From positions 682,001 through 746,000 of the forward strand of contig CM035312.1 in the NCBI GenBank assembly GCA_002900995.3: a stretch of DNA of 64,000 bases, in the 5' to 3' direction. A model generated the notes under the pieces. It saw nothing but the letters and a program-made list of their open reading frames with translations, was not told the DNA's origin and searched no databases. The position numbers and the translations under genes were made by a program. Positions 1-12,116 of the stretch are shown here, piece by piece (the stretch's first letter is position 1; the number at the start of each line of letters is the position of its first letter). This DNA is from Ganoderma boninense (taxonomy: Eukaryota > Basidiomycota > Agaricomycetes > Polyporales > Polyporaceae).

Positions 1-105
1 GAACGTAGGATAGTTGGCCCTGGGACGTAAGGCCGGGTCACTGCAGTAATCGATGATGGACTCCCAGAGCTCAACTGGGGACCGCTGGTTGTCGTGGTGG
101 GGCAT
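1..105 (-). CDS. F-box-like protein, N-terminal fragment cut by the window edge
   Basis: Reading the minus strand from the ATG at 105, the frame stays open to the window edge and begins MPHHDNQRSPVELWESIIDY. The pattern 'PVELWESIIDYC' is the usual start of an F-box in basidiomycete F-box proteins, which recruit substrates to SCF ubiquitin ligases. The complete F-box gene at 38846 has the same kind of opening (LPIELCENIIDHC). Only 35 residues are visible, so the rest of the F-box and any leucine-rich repeats lie outside the window. The call rests on this short motif. Confidence 0.5.
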   Translation of the reverse strand, partial: MPHHDNQRSPVELWESIIDYCSDPALRPRANYPTF

Positions 106-3100
106 TCTGAGGGTACATGTAGTTGATGTCAGTGGGAGGGGCACAAAAGAAAGACAACGGGCCTGACCTGACAGCTCGAATCGAAGTTGACACTGCCATG
201 CGCGCCGTGAGCGGCTTTGCCTCTCTTTGCCTGTCAGGCGAGCACGTGTGTCTGAGCATCGGCGATAGAAGCATGTCACAGTTAGAGCGAACTGCCTAGA
301 GTATACATATCATTAATCAAGGACTCGACATAAGTCTCCCGCTGACATAGCCCATACAATGGCCCTTCAAGGACTGTACTAGTAATCAGTCAAGTGTGGG
401 GAATAGACGATGAAGGCGGGAGTCGATTGCATCAAGGCTTGAGAACATTGCTGTCCTCTGAGCTCGCGGCTACGTCAGGGACTGCGTCGCCCTACGCAAC
501 ATTGACAACCATCAACATTAACGTGATCATCGGTGCAACAGTTAGATCAGAGTACACTACCTGGTGGCAATTTGTGACCCCGCTCGGTGATAAAGCCCGA
601 GGCTTAGCAGCGGCCCGAGGCTCAATCAAACGAGTATTTAAACACGTGAGGAACATATTGACGTGCAGCGGCACATGGAGCATAGTTGTTGCCGAGAAGA
701 GCTCTAAGTCAGATGCCGTATTCATCTGTTCAAGAGCGTTCACAAACACGATCAACCCTAGTTCAAATTCAGTCCCAATGAGCCCTTACCGAGATTAAAA
801 AGAGCAGGCAAAATGAGGCGGTACCAAGACCACTATTCAGAATCCAGGTAAGAGCCACGTCTGCGGGGTTCTTGGGGCTATTAATCGTGAGCTTTCGTGA
901 ATCCAAGAGGAGAGATGGGATGGGACTTGCCTGAGACGTTCCTCATCCGATGTTGGATTGAAATGACTGCGGAGGAACAGGCCCGCAATCACCACGCTCA
1001 TCGCTGCGTTAACCCCCCAGTTGGCCCTCGAAAAGGCCTGCAGCAGATACGTCAGGGATTATACTTTCGCCGCTTCATATATGCCATTGGTTGTAGACTC
1101 ACAACCATGATCTGGTTGACATGGGATGTTTCTAAATTCCAAAGACTGGATTCTGCGAGTCAGCTATGGCAAGAGTGAATGACGAACAAACAAACTCACC
1201 TGTGGACGAGGATGACTGGGAAGATCATCAATACTAAGTGGTGGATATTACTAGTTTTCATACCAATATACGACACTGCGAGGGTGTAAGCTGCCATGTT
1301 ATGTGATGAAATGGTGATCACTGATACGCACCCATCTCAAGAATGGTCATCGCAATCTGGGAACATATCAACAGCTTGGCGTGAAAAAGATCAATGTTAG
1401 ATGCATACCATGACCACCGGAAAGAGTGTCTGCAGTCTCAGCCCTTTATTCTTCATTACTGTGTGGGAGATGAGGATATGTCTCGCGCCGAGTCAAATCT
1501 AATCTATTTACCTCTCCGAATTCCGATGGCCAAACATATCTGAGATCCTCCTACAGCATTGATCTAAATATAATAGCGTCAGGCGATTCGAATAAAATGT
1601 GGTGTAACGATGAGGCCGCTCACCGTGGCAAATCTTGCCCACTCAACGCTCTAGTATCAGCGTGTAGTCGACAACACATGGGGGAAGTGCGTACGATGAA
1701 TATCCTGCATGCCACTTCAGCTACGCAGTGTTGTGTTCATGAACGAAATGCTCACGTGAGTATGTCCCTATATTCCCTCCAATACTGGACAACCCAAATC
1801 CAGCCTATTTAGTCACCGACGTAAGCATGCCTCAAGGTGAAGATCCCGCTCCTGAACGAACCCCCGGCCAAGATGATTTGAACGGTTTCGACGACCCTAC
1901 AGACTGTCAGTGACGCTATATCAGAGAGTGAGCGGAAGATACAACAGGAGATATACGACCTGTCGACAAGAGATTATCTCTCCGCGCCTATGAAAGAAAG
2001 TGAAGACATACGAAGCCCTTTAGCGAAGCGGGTTGACGGTCATAACGACTGACTGGTGCTTCGACATGTTTATCTGCCTTGGGGGACCCTGAGTGAACAT
2101 ACTTCGTGAAGTACAAGTATCTGCGGGAGCATGCGGATCAGACAAAAGACCGGTCGCTGCAAACAACACGAGCACATACATTTGCATCAGAGTCATAGTG
2201 TATAAACCGATGGCAGCGACAGCGTAAGAGACCAGTGGCAGCGCCAGACCAGAATGCGAAGGTAGGGTGATGGGGTCCATGTCGGGGGGTCGGAGTCAGG
2301 GAGGCTGGGGACCGGGTTCGGGGCGAGCGGTACTTAAGGCAATGCGAGTGGCACCTGGCGAACCCAAACTGCGTATTCCTCCCCCCCCCGCTGTCAGGGT
2401 GAGCACGCAACTGGACGCTCCGGTGGATGGAGATTGGCGTGTACGCATTGCCCCATTACTATATGCGTACGACGCACCACACTGGCACGGTAGGGTAAGT
2501 AGCTCCCTCCGGTTGCGCTGGTTGTCGAGGTGGATCCCACGGGCAGATGGGGCGCACAGTGGCTTGATCTAGCGTCAAACACCACAAGATTGATCATGCG
2601 GGAGTCTGGAGAACGCAAGACACGGCTGAGCAGAGCACTGAAGTGCTCATTTGGGAGCCTGGTCAGCGCTGACGACGGGGTTAACAAGTTGAGCTGAGCG
2701 CTTCGAAAACGCGCGACACTCCGTCGCCACCGCCACTAAGGCGCCTGTTTCACGGCCCGAGCGTCTTCCGAGCGCTCAACGCTTAAACGCCCGCATCGCC
2801 CTTCTGCTCTCGCCATGTTTCTAGTTCCTGTCGTCCAACTCATCCACGCGCCAACATACCAAGAGCGAGTAATCCTCATCATAAAATACGACGCACGCAT
2901 CGTTGCCTCTCACGTACCGTTCTACGCATACTCGCAGACGCGCCACAGCCCGAGAGCTTTAACACCATGCGCACTGCTTCCTGCTTCTTGATGCTGCTGC
3001 TTTGCCCCCTAAAACGATCAAAAAGGGGAGAATTATGCGTGCTCGCAAGTCGCACAAGTAACCTGAGGTGTATGAGTCATTGTTACTGGTGTCCGACGAG

Positions 3101-4049
3101 GGTGCATCATAGTTACTGCTCAGCAAGACGTCGCCTCGATATCAATGTTCAGATTCCCTTGCTGCAAACAGAGATAATGAATATGACACTGATACCTGAA
3201 GACAGGGTACTCACAAACGTCGACAGTACGCTACGCGCTGTGACAGCAATATCCATCGCATTCGTGTTAGGTTGTTCGCAGGCCTCGATCGGACGTATGT
3301 TCTATAACGGGGTCCACAGTTCGCTGGAAGATGAAGACGGAGAAGAAATATACTACTCACGCCACCAAACTCCGGGATCTTGCAGTAGTTCGCCGGATGT
3401 GTGGCAGGACAACTGCAGGAAGCTGAGGTGTTTCTGGTCCTGAGAAGGGAGAAGAGAACGGAGCACGTACGCGTCCACAATCTTGACCTTAATGACGTTG
3501 TTCGTGCATGCGCCCGTCACTTCGCCGTCCAGCGAGCCAGTGCCTGCCTGTACATCAGCATCCAATTTCCGGAGCAATGTAGCGGTGAATGCGGCGCATA
3601 CACCTAATATTGAAGCACTGGAACCCGGACATCGTCAGCCCCGACGCTCTGACCAGCCCCTGCCCACAACCTACGACGCACCGTTCCGCAAAGCTCCTCG
3701 TCCGGACAAGCAGCTGAGATGAACGTGTCCATCAGGATCAGGACTCGGACTACGGCACGAGAGCACAGCTCTGAATGGAAGGCTCACGCCCGACGCAATC
3801 GACGCACGACCCTTGGCCGTTGCACTTGTTCGCGTCCATCGTGCCCTCGCACCTCGCCCCGACCCAAAGCGGGGACAAGTCGCTCATCGCAGCGGCGAAG
3901 ATCGCGTTTCCCTGGCTATTTGTCGGCGGGAAACCTGGACCCTGTTGAGCATACGCGGGCCAGCGAGTGACAACAGAGGGGCCTACCAGAACATGCCACT
4001 GTGGTCTGTGTGGTAAACTGCGATGCGATCAGTTATGAGTAGGGAGCGA
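106..4049. other. Gene-poor stretch
   Basis: I see no recognisable protein, RNA gene or repeat here. Open frames are short, lack domains and appear on both strands at the chance rate. A minus-strand frame around 3353-3577 has a moderately protein-like composition, but it joins no convincing neighbouring exon. Confidence 0.4.
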
Positions 4050-5236
4050 CAGCATTGTGAGAACTTGTGAGAGGATACGTACATCGTTGAAGGTGGACAC
4101 ACCTGCCACTGCCCCGACGACGCCAATGGCCGACGCGAAGAAGATCGCGGCAGCAGCAATGGCAGCACCGTTGTGCATAGTCCCTGCAAGGGCGTTTAAA
4201 ACAATGGTGCGGCTCGTTTGAGCTGTGGTAACGCAGGAGGACGACACGTAACTCTGCGGGGAGTCTATGGGCTTAAGTAGCAGCCCGAGCGACACACGAC
4301 GCGGTACGGCATCCTCCGCCGGTAGCAGCTGACAGAGTCGCAGCAAGAGGCTCCGAACGCTATGGGAAGACTGGCCAGGAAAGAAGGATTGCTCTCACAG
4401 TTTTCCAATTCAACCCGAGGAAAGACAAACACCCCGTTCCATTTAGACAACGACGCATGTGCGTATGCCGACATGTGAGTCCTCGATGGGAATTCAGTTG
4501 GTGCCTTCTTGAATGCCTGTGATGCTCGAAGGGTCATGCCCCAAGTGATATGCCGGAGACAGAGCGTCGGAGCAAAGTAAACGAAAGGGCCGGCGCGTAC
4601 GGAACTACAGAACCACTTCGCCAGGTGGAAAGAGAAAACCTTGCGATAGCAGGATAGCAATTGCGACGGTGTAGGGTACGTCTAACAACTATGAGTATAC
4701 AGTGCTGCAAGCCGTCAGACACGCATGTAAAGCACGAAGTGGGGCGAAACTCACCGAAATGTCCATCCAACCTAGCTCCAGTACAACACTCCGCATCAGC
4801 TACTAGTCCATCCACTGGGCACGGGCCTAACCAGTCCTATTCGAGCTGCTAGTTGCCGTGCTTGTACCGCCTGGAGCCGCTTCGACCGCGCGAGCAGGAT
4901 AGTGATAGCCAAGATGGTGATAAAGAGGTTGCAGGCGAGGAACTCGTAGAAATCCGCTCGCTCCTGCTCGACTATGCGCCCGCAAGACTCCCATGCGGGG
5001 ATCTCACCGCGAATGGTCGCCGTTGGGGCATGTGTATGCGTGGTGGAGGTCGGTGAGACGCTGGAGGTAGTGGTGGGTGCGGGAACGCAGTGCATGAGAC
5101 GTCGGTTGCCAAACGGCTGGCAAAAAGGTTCGTGGAGCTGGGAGGGGGGAACGTGGGCTTGACGCGTCAACAGGGGAATGAAACGAGACGTACGGCATCT
5201 TCGGGACAAGGCTCGCATGTCCCGAAGGGTAGACAC
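4050..5236 (-). CDS. Possible multi-pass membrane protein, unrecognised
   Basis: Several minus-strand segments have a membrane-protein look and could be spliced together. A hydrophobic helix LACNLFITILAITILLARS is followed by a basic cytoplasmic-type stretch (RLQAVQARQLAARIG). A candidate short hydrophobic exon (PYTVAIAILLSQ) lies near 4630-4670. An Ala/Val-rich helix (AAIAAAAIFFASAIGVVGAV) lies near 4090-4190 and ends at a GTACGT donor. Plausible GT..AG introns separate them, but I could not fix a start codon, a stop or one continuous model. I do not recognise the family, and the region could also be a decayed gene. Confidence 0.3.
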
Positions 5237-5761
5237 ATCAAATTGGTCCCATTATGTCCATTAGCGGGGTTGATGGGAGGTTGAGAGTGCACGAGTTGCA
5301 CAAAGAGTAGGATCCAGAGAAACCTGTATGAACCATGAGCAGTCGGACTCTTGGTAGCCTAAACTTGATAGACACATACCATGCCAGCAGATTATTCTTC
5401 ATGCTACATGACACGTCCGCTCGAGTGCAAGCCAGAGGAAGGAGGGGAGGCAGTAGGAGCGGAGAAACAAGTGACGTCCTCTTGAGGGCGGACGGTCCGC
5501 GGCTTCGCGTTGCGTTCATGTCACACCTCGCACGCTCGTCCACAATAGGAAGGCGCTTGTGACCTTATTGTTCCTGCCATTGGCGTCTATTAGGACTCCG
5601 ACCGTGTCTCCCCTTCGTCATCTCAGGACCGCATTGTACACGACCAAAGAACATGCTTGATAACATTATTAGCAAATAAAACACATAGTACATGTATACA
5701 GAGAGCAAAGCGAGGAGATCAAATCCAAGGGGGGTCACAGAGGGAGAAGGGAATGGTAATG
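5237..5761. other. Intergenic, 3' side of HIR1
   Basis: No gene, RNA or repeat is recognised. It should hold the 3' untranslated region of HIR1, which is transcribed leftward into it. Confidence 0.4.
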
Positions 5762-8700
5762 TCACTCGTCAACCTGGGATTTCTTCAGGGTCTCTTGCCA
5801 GTCTTGCCCCAGTTTCGTTAACGTCTTGCTGCGAACTAAAAGGTCACGACGTTAGGATTGTTACGGCGCATACAACCAGACAGACCAGCGCACCAAAGAT
5901 GTTCAACACCTCCTTCAACAGGTCGCGCTTCGGCATACCGAGCATCGTCGGGCACCACGCATCCTCGCGACCAGGCCTCCTATTACCGTCTCGTCAGCCA
6001 GCAGTCCCACACACAACGCAGAAAGACCACGCACCAATATACCGGCCCAAACAGCTCCTTCACCAGGTCCTCCGCCTTGCCCCTGAAGCCCTCGTCCGCG
6101 ATCCTCTTCGCGTACAACAGCAGCGCCTGCTTGTACTCCGCCGGGCTGTCCAGCGCCTTCGCCGCATGCAGCTTGCTCTCCAGGTGGCCCAGTGTCAGTG
6201 CTGCGCTCCACCACGCGGGCCGCACCTTCTCCGCGCGCCCGTCGTCGATCGACAGCCGCTCGCTAATCGCGTTCTCGAGCAACGTGATCGGCCCACGGAT
6301 CCCGAGGTTGTTCGACCGTTGGCGGCCCTGCCATGCGTCGGAGCCCTCAGACCACCACGGCTCGCTGAGTTTTGTCCATGCGCAGAGGGAGGAGTCGTAC
6401 GAGTGCGCGACGCCATCCGAGAGCTGGATGACGGGCGCGCCGTTCGGGCGGACGGTCGCTGTAATGACGGTGAGGTTTGGAGAGGATCCGAGGATGGCTG
6501 AGACGGAGGTCGGGGGGAACTTGGCTGCCTGCTTCTTCACGTCCCAGACGTACAGTTGCCCGGAGACGGTCAGCAGCATAAGCATGTGCTTGGCGCTAGC
6601 CAGCGCACAACACTGGGACCCTATCGCTAATGCCGGCATCAACCTAGAGAACTGGTCAGCACCGTGTCAACATAGACGATCGATACGACTTGCCTCCTGC
6701 CTGTATGCGAATAAATGTTCAGAGTTCCATCCTGCATTGCAACCGCGCAGAACGTAGGCGTAGCGGTGACCGCCAGGATCGGCGACGGAAGATAGTCGAG
6801 CCACTGTGTTTGCTTCCCGCTCACATACAAGACCTCGTTCGGTTCTGCGAAGACTGCGTCAGCTCTCCTAGGAATTTTCGAACTGTGACCCCACATACCA
6901 TCCCCTTCGGCATTCCTCGCCTCGAACACATCCTCGCTCCCCTCAATAGTCGCCTTCAGATACGTAACCAGTTGCGGCGGCTCCAGCCTCCCAACCAAAG
7001 CCGACCCCTCTGCCCACACCCCGCTAACTACAGGCGCAACCCGGCTGGAGATGGGCTTGGCGACCACCGTGTCCCGCACCCGGTCGCCCCCAAGCGTGCG
7101 CGCCTTGCTCGCCAGGCGGTCGTCGAAGTCCTCGCCGGCCTTCCTCTTGCCCTTGCCGTTCTGCGCGCCGGTGTCGAGCGAGCTGATGCGCACCTCCCCG
7201 TCGACGTCCATCGCGAAGTCGTTCTCCCCCGTGCTCAGCCCAAGCCCAAGCCCAAACGGCTGCGAGACGGAGAGTGGCAGGGCGGACGTTGATGGCACGG
7301 ATATCGGGATCGTCGAGGACTCGTGGAAGGCACGCGCGCTGGAGACGGGTTTGATGCCGTTGACCGACGACGACGGGATCTGCCCGGAGAGAGACCCGGC
7401 AAACGTGGGCTGTATGCGCTTCTTCGGCTTGCGCTTCGCGACGAGCGTGTGGACCTGCTCCCCACCTGGCGCGGCGTTCGCTGCGCTGCCGAAGTCCTGC
7501 GACTGTGCTCGAGGCGATGGAGGTGGCGTGATGCGGTTGGTTTGTTGTGCTTTCGGGGGCTCGGAGGCAGCGGAGTGTGAGTAGCCATCAGGAAGGGCAG
7601 GGGCCACGAAGCCGAAACGTTTGAGGTACTGCTCTTGAGCTGACGAAGGGGCTATCCCATCCATCTCGTTGGAGTCGAAACTGAACACAGCCATAGTCCC
7701 ATCTGAGGAGACAGCGTAGAGCGTAAGTCCGTCTTGGGACCTACGTTGCGCATGAGCATAAAGGCGCATATATCGACCCATGTGAACTTACCAACTGAGG
7801 TCCATGATCTGCCGTTCGAAAACGTCCTTGGCAACAACGAGCGGGCGAGGTGCCTTGGTTTGCCAGACAGAAACTGCTCGATCATCTGCACCAAGGGCGA
7901 CAACCGAACAAATATTGTGTGCCGTTACAGGCTGAGATGTATCGCGCAGGAAAATGTGAGGATTATAAGCCTGTTACGTGCTGTTCAGCATGTCTCATGA
8001 ATCGGTTGGATTGAGCTACCCACAGCAACTTCCACGGTGTTCTCGTGTCCGACCAAGCTGATCTCGGATGTCCACGAATTTCGTGCGATGACCGCAGCGA
8101 TGAATACATAGCCTTCGTTGTTTGTTGCGTTTGAGGCGGTGATGTGTGCACCGTCTGGGGACCAACTACTAGAAAGTTAGGAGAGATGCGGGCATCACTC
8201 TGACGTACGCTGACCTCAGTCGTCGGAAGAAAGTTCCAGGAGAGTGATCAAATGGTTTCTTGACCTCCGCTTCGAGCTCCCAATCGGACGTCCGCCATAT
8301 TCGAACGGACCTGTCATCGGAGCCGGTCGCCAGATATTCTCCGACGGGATCCCAGCATACGCCCTTGACGAAACCTTGGTGTTGGTCGATTTTACGTAGT
8401 CGTTCTACAAAGCATGTTCGGAGTGCAACGTGGTGCTACATGACAAGAACCACGTACCTAGGGTATACCCGCACCAGACGAGGACTGCGGAATCCAACCC
8501 AACTGACGCCAGGTACCTGTCTCCGGGAGACCATGCAACGTCGGTAACATCTGAGGAGTGGCGCGATGAATATTGCTTCCCTCTGTTATGCGCATATAGT
8601 CACTCACCACTCTCGTGGCCCACGAGCCGCTTCAGCGGTTTCCACCCCTCAACATTGACCTCGTCCGAACCCCAGACCTTTCCTCGTGCGGACCTACGCG

Positions 8701-9143
8701 CCACCCACGGGATTTCCTCCTTAGCCAACGTTCGCGCCTGGTCAAGAACCAACGCGAGCTACTTACGGATCTAAATCCCATATCATGACAATCTCATCGT
8801 CGCTCCCGCTCGCGAGCCACCGACCGGAATGCGCCCACCGCACAACGAGGACCGGCCCTGTGTGCATACTGAGGGTGCTGAGGGACTTCGGAGGCCGCCC
8901 AGATAGTTCGGCCGCATGGTTCAGGATGGGCTTTGTGCTCCAGATGCGCACTTTCGCATCGAGGCCGCCGGTGGCGATTCGCGAGCCGTCGGGGTGGACA
9001 TGGCAGGAGAAGATCGAAACACGTTTGTCGTCCGCGCGCATGGCGGAATCTGGATGCCGGATATGTCGGGATACAATAGACAGTACTATTTCAGAGGGGA
9101 ACTGACCTTTGTGCGTGACCCATGAAGGCTTGGTGAACCTCAT
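5762..9143 (-). CDS. HIR1: HIR1/HIRA histone H3-H4 chaperone subunit
   Basis: Hir1/HIRA is the WD40 scaffold of the HIR complex, which deposits histones H3-H4 independently of replication and represses histone genes in the nucleus. The start at 9143 gives MRFTKPSWVTHKG, the typical HIRA N-terminus. An in-frame 57-nt intron follows, then the first WD repeat (HPDGSRIATGGLDAKVRIWS) and another (VRWAHSGRWLASGSDDEIVM). Further repeats are spread over small exons from about 8.8 to 7.6 kb. At about 7.41-7.44 kb is the B motif KKRIQPTF that binds Asf1 in HIRA proteins. The C-terminal Hira domain occupies 6.64-5.9 kb, with the hallmark LGMPKRDLLKEVLNIF. A last intron (donor GTGCGC, acceptor TTTTAG) joins a final exon ending KKSQVDE and stop at 5762. 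I did not trace every exon. The gene appears intact. Confidence 0.9.
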
Positions 9144-10958
9144 CGCGGTGAGCTTTGCCTGTGGCCCTGTGCAGATCCCGCCGAGGAAGTTCGAGCGAGC
9201 AACTGAGCGAGTATACAACAAGAGTTCGAGCCAGAGGTTTTCAAGTCAAGTCGCGAAGGATATTGTACAAGAAAACGATGCGAGCTGAGGCACAGGCGTG
9301 GAGGGCGTAGAGGAAGTGGGAGGCTGGTAAAGGTTCTGAACTTGGACTCAGGCGAAGGGGGCAGGCAGTCTGAGTCCGTCCCAGTCGGAGTCGATGTTTA
9401 CGTAGCTGCAGATAAGCGCTTTGCAGACGCCCGATACAAGCGCCTTCAACGCTAAGTACTCTTTCAGGCCCTCCAGCTCGTTCAACCTCTCAAGACTCAT
9501 TCGCATATCGTCTGCGCCCCTCATGCTGCTTGCGTTATCACTCACTGTCATTTCTCGCTAGTAACAATCTGAGAGTGATAGCAAAGGTCTTAAAACTCGT
9601 TCATTGCCATCCCGCGTTCATTCAAGGATTGTTCAAGTTCCGCTCGCCACTGCAGGAGCACGGTAGCGGTGTCGGCCTCAATGATTACTGCCTTCACCGT
9701 TACTACTGCCTACGACCAAGATCCACGCCTCCTTCGACCAGGATCATGACCGAGAGAATACCTGTGGTCGCCGATTCCAAACCTCACTTACCACCTGTTG
9801 TCTCGCAGGAATCGCTCACTCCCTACGCGATCCACGAACCTTCCCTCACTGCCCCCTCTTGAAGATCGTTATGGAGTCGGGAAATCGGTAGCAGTCGGAT
9901 GTTTGGGATGAGAATCGTAGATTTTCTCGTCGCATTCAGGGCAAGATTTTTATACAGTTGATCCTTGATGTGCGCTGAGAAGACACGCACAAGTGTTGAA
10001 GCAGCAGAAACGTAACCGACACGGAGGCGGGAAGCAAACCGAAACTTCCAGCCGACGCCCGCCCTGCCACCCCTTTGTCGCGGGAACAGGTCCCAGCTTG
10101 GTGCGTCCCGTTTTGAGCTTCATGCGCATCCACTTCTCCCTTCCCTCTGCCACCTTCCGAGCGCGTGGAATAGATCGCACACACGCTCGACAAGTGGCAG
10201 CTGTCCTTTCCTAGGCCCAGAGCCCGGCTGCTTTTTTGAATAGCGGCGGCCGACTACGCCGCCGATTGGGTGTTCAGGTCTGTTCAGGTCCTTGACGATT
10301 GGCAATCGAGCGATGACCGGCGACTACTTGCAGTGGATTGCGTCGATTCGAAGTTTGAACACCCGACAATTGGCAATCGGCCCTACTTCGAACTTCGAAG
10401 CCTTGCGGATTGTATTTGGATTGTGTTGTCTGGAACATTTGGTTGATTGGCGAATATGGCCCGGGCCGATTGCCAGTAGCTGAACAGTGGTTCTTCGCCT
10501 CGATCCTTTCAGCACGTGTTTCCCTTTTTCGGCGACTATTGTGAATCGGCGGCATGGCCAGTGTGAGGAGGAAGGGCTGGCCTTGGCTGCGAGTTCATGC
10601 TTGGTTCACCAACTAGGCCAATAGGCCTGAATAGGATGCTTCTACCGCACCGTCCGTTTACCGCTCTGCCCAGCGCTATACGTTCTCGTGCTTCCACCAT
10701 CCAATGTATATGCGTAAATGGATCGACTGTTATCTCTCGGCCGTATATGGTAGGCAAGGGAAACTACACGCAATCCATAGCTGTTGGCGTTTTCCCTGTG
10801 CTGCCGTTTTAGGTTGCTGATGGAGTCCACTGCCTTTCATGGCGAAATCATGCAATCAATGGGATATTCAGCATGGGTATAAAGTGGTCTGCCAGTGGGC
10901 TCCCAGTCCTTGTGAACACAGAAACGCATCCGACTATCCCGTGCCCTCCCCTCACACT
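9144..10958. other. Intergenic between HIR1 and the split host gene
   Basis: It holds the HIR1 promoter side and the promoter side of the plus-strand gene at 10959. Around 10255-10400 there are short repeated words (TGTTCAGGTC twice in tandem; GATTGGCAATCG and AATTGGCAATCG), which look like a decayed repeat. No convincing gene is seen. Confidence 0.4.
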
Positions 10959-11853
10959 ATGCAGGATCCCTCTCTCGAGCACCGCCCCAGCTCTACCTCG
11001 CCTTATTCCGTTGTTCCATCGTACATTGACTGGCTCTTGGCGCGTTCACTTGCCCCTCGGCCTGTGGATGGCAGACCCTTCGTTCAAGAGGACGCAATCG
11101 GGTCTGTTTACTCAACTGACTGTACCACCGATCTTTTCTACCCGGTACGTCCGTTGCCAAGTTGTCGGTCATTAGTACTACACTCATCGCCGTTATACGA
11201 CTGTGTAGTTATTTGATTTCGGTCCTCACATATTTGCTGATATGTACTACGCGCCTTCCATCGCAGAGACGGATCAATTGTTGGTGAGCTCTGCCAATCT
11301 TTGCATTAAGCCTTAAGGGTACTGAATTATGCTGTATATTGTAGAGATCTATGACCGTTGAAGATGTTTACAATGGTCCCACTCAGGCTGAACGCTGGCG
11401 TTCCTCCAGTCTTCCGTCTGGCCGTGAAGAGACGACGCGAGAAACTACGGCTGGAGACGGCCCTGCATTGGATTTAGATGAGAGGGCCTATCACGTCAGT
11501 CTGCGAGTTGCACCGAGTGCTCGTCTATCCCTGACAGTACATGAGACAGATAATCCATCAAGACCGTTACATGAAGGGTCGCCGTGCGGCGCATACCATC
11601 CTCCCCGTCCAATACTCTGGCTTTAGTCTTGACAGCGCCTACAAGAAAGAGTATCATGGCCTCTCGGGCGCAGACTCCCCCGCATGGCCTGCCATGGTTC
11701 CGGTGGCAACGAAGCTCGCAATCGTACTCTGCGTAAGTCGTGACCGAGCCGTGACCAGTGGGAGCTCCGAGCATCGATCATATGCTGAGCATTTTGACAG
11801 TTTCCTGGGATACCTCGATATCACCGCCAGGTTCACATTCGGCGGACAGACTC
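10959..11853 (+). pseudogene. Host gene of unknown function, 5' part (exons 1-4 and start of exon 5), split by element A
   Basis: Five exons can be read: 10959-11144, 11209-11283, 11345-11494, 11550-11732 and 11801-11853. All introns have GT..AG ends (GTACGT, GTGAGC, GTCAGT and GTAAGT donors) and fall between codons. The first four exons give 62, 25, 50 and 61 codons. The protein starts MQDPSLEHRPSSTSPYSVVP and includes FDFGPHIFADMYYAPSIAET. Exon 5 stops at the insertion point, whose last five bases GACTC are repeated at 28585-28589. Skipping the insertion and one GACTC gives an exon of 114 nt (38 codons) and leads in frame to a stop at 28851, for a 283-residue product. I do not recognise a domain; it resembles lineage-restricted hypothetical proteins. 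As it stands the gene is inactivated. Confidence 0.75.
11849..11853. repeat. TSD of element A, left copy (GACTC)
   Basis: GACTC directly precedes the TG of the left LTR and recurs directly after the CA of the right LTR at 28585-28589. A 5-bp duplication is normal for Ty3/gypsy integration. Confidence 0.9.
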
Positions 11854-12070
11854 TGTTACGATCTTTACGATTTAGCGCGCGCTTAGCCGTAGCACGACCT
11901 GTAACGACCCGTATGTCCTGCCCTAAAGCCTGGTCCGTGCGGCTGGTCCGTGCGCAGGCCTCAGAGAATATATAAACCCCTCAGAAGCTGGGGTAGCTCC
12001 CCAGCTTCGAGTTGGTCTTTACTCCACCCAATCCTTCGCTTATTGCTAGCTGAGTGATCTGGCCTTATCA
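11854..12070 (+). repeat. Element A 5' LTR
   Basis: This 217-bp LTR begins TGTTACGATC and ends CCTTATCA. It contains a TATA box (ATATATAAA, 11968-11976), a tandem CTGGTCCGTGCG repeat at about 11930-11955, and a 10-bp hairpin (GAAGCTGGGG / CCCCAGCTTC, 11984-12008). The sequence AGCTTCGAGTT at 12003-12013 lies where transcription should start, about 30 nt past the TATA box. Confidence 0.92.
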
Positions 12071-12071
12071 T

Positions 12072-12082
12072 AACTCGAAGCT
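12072..12082 (+). other. Element A primer-binding site, self-priming type
   Basis: AACTCGAAGCT starts one base inside the 5' LTR and is the exact reverse complement of AGCTTCGAGTT at 12003-12013 in the LTR. No tRNA 3'-end complement (TGG...) is present here. In the Tf1 group an 11-nt match between transcript 5' end and PBS folds to prime reverse transcription. The size and positions here fit that mechanism. Confidence 0.6.
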
Positions 12083-12116
12083 ACCTCTCCCCTCGACCTA
12101 CGGCGCACCGTTTTCG

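Noticed and set aside
2967..3443. 158-codon open frame
   Set aside because: Composition is not protein-like, it has no domain and no support from neighbours.
9348..9862. Two minus-strand coding-like segments (LERLNELEGLKEYLALKALV; IIEADTATVLLQWRAELEQS)
   Set aside because: They look somewhat protein-like but I could not join them with a valid intron, start and homologue.
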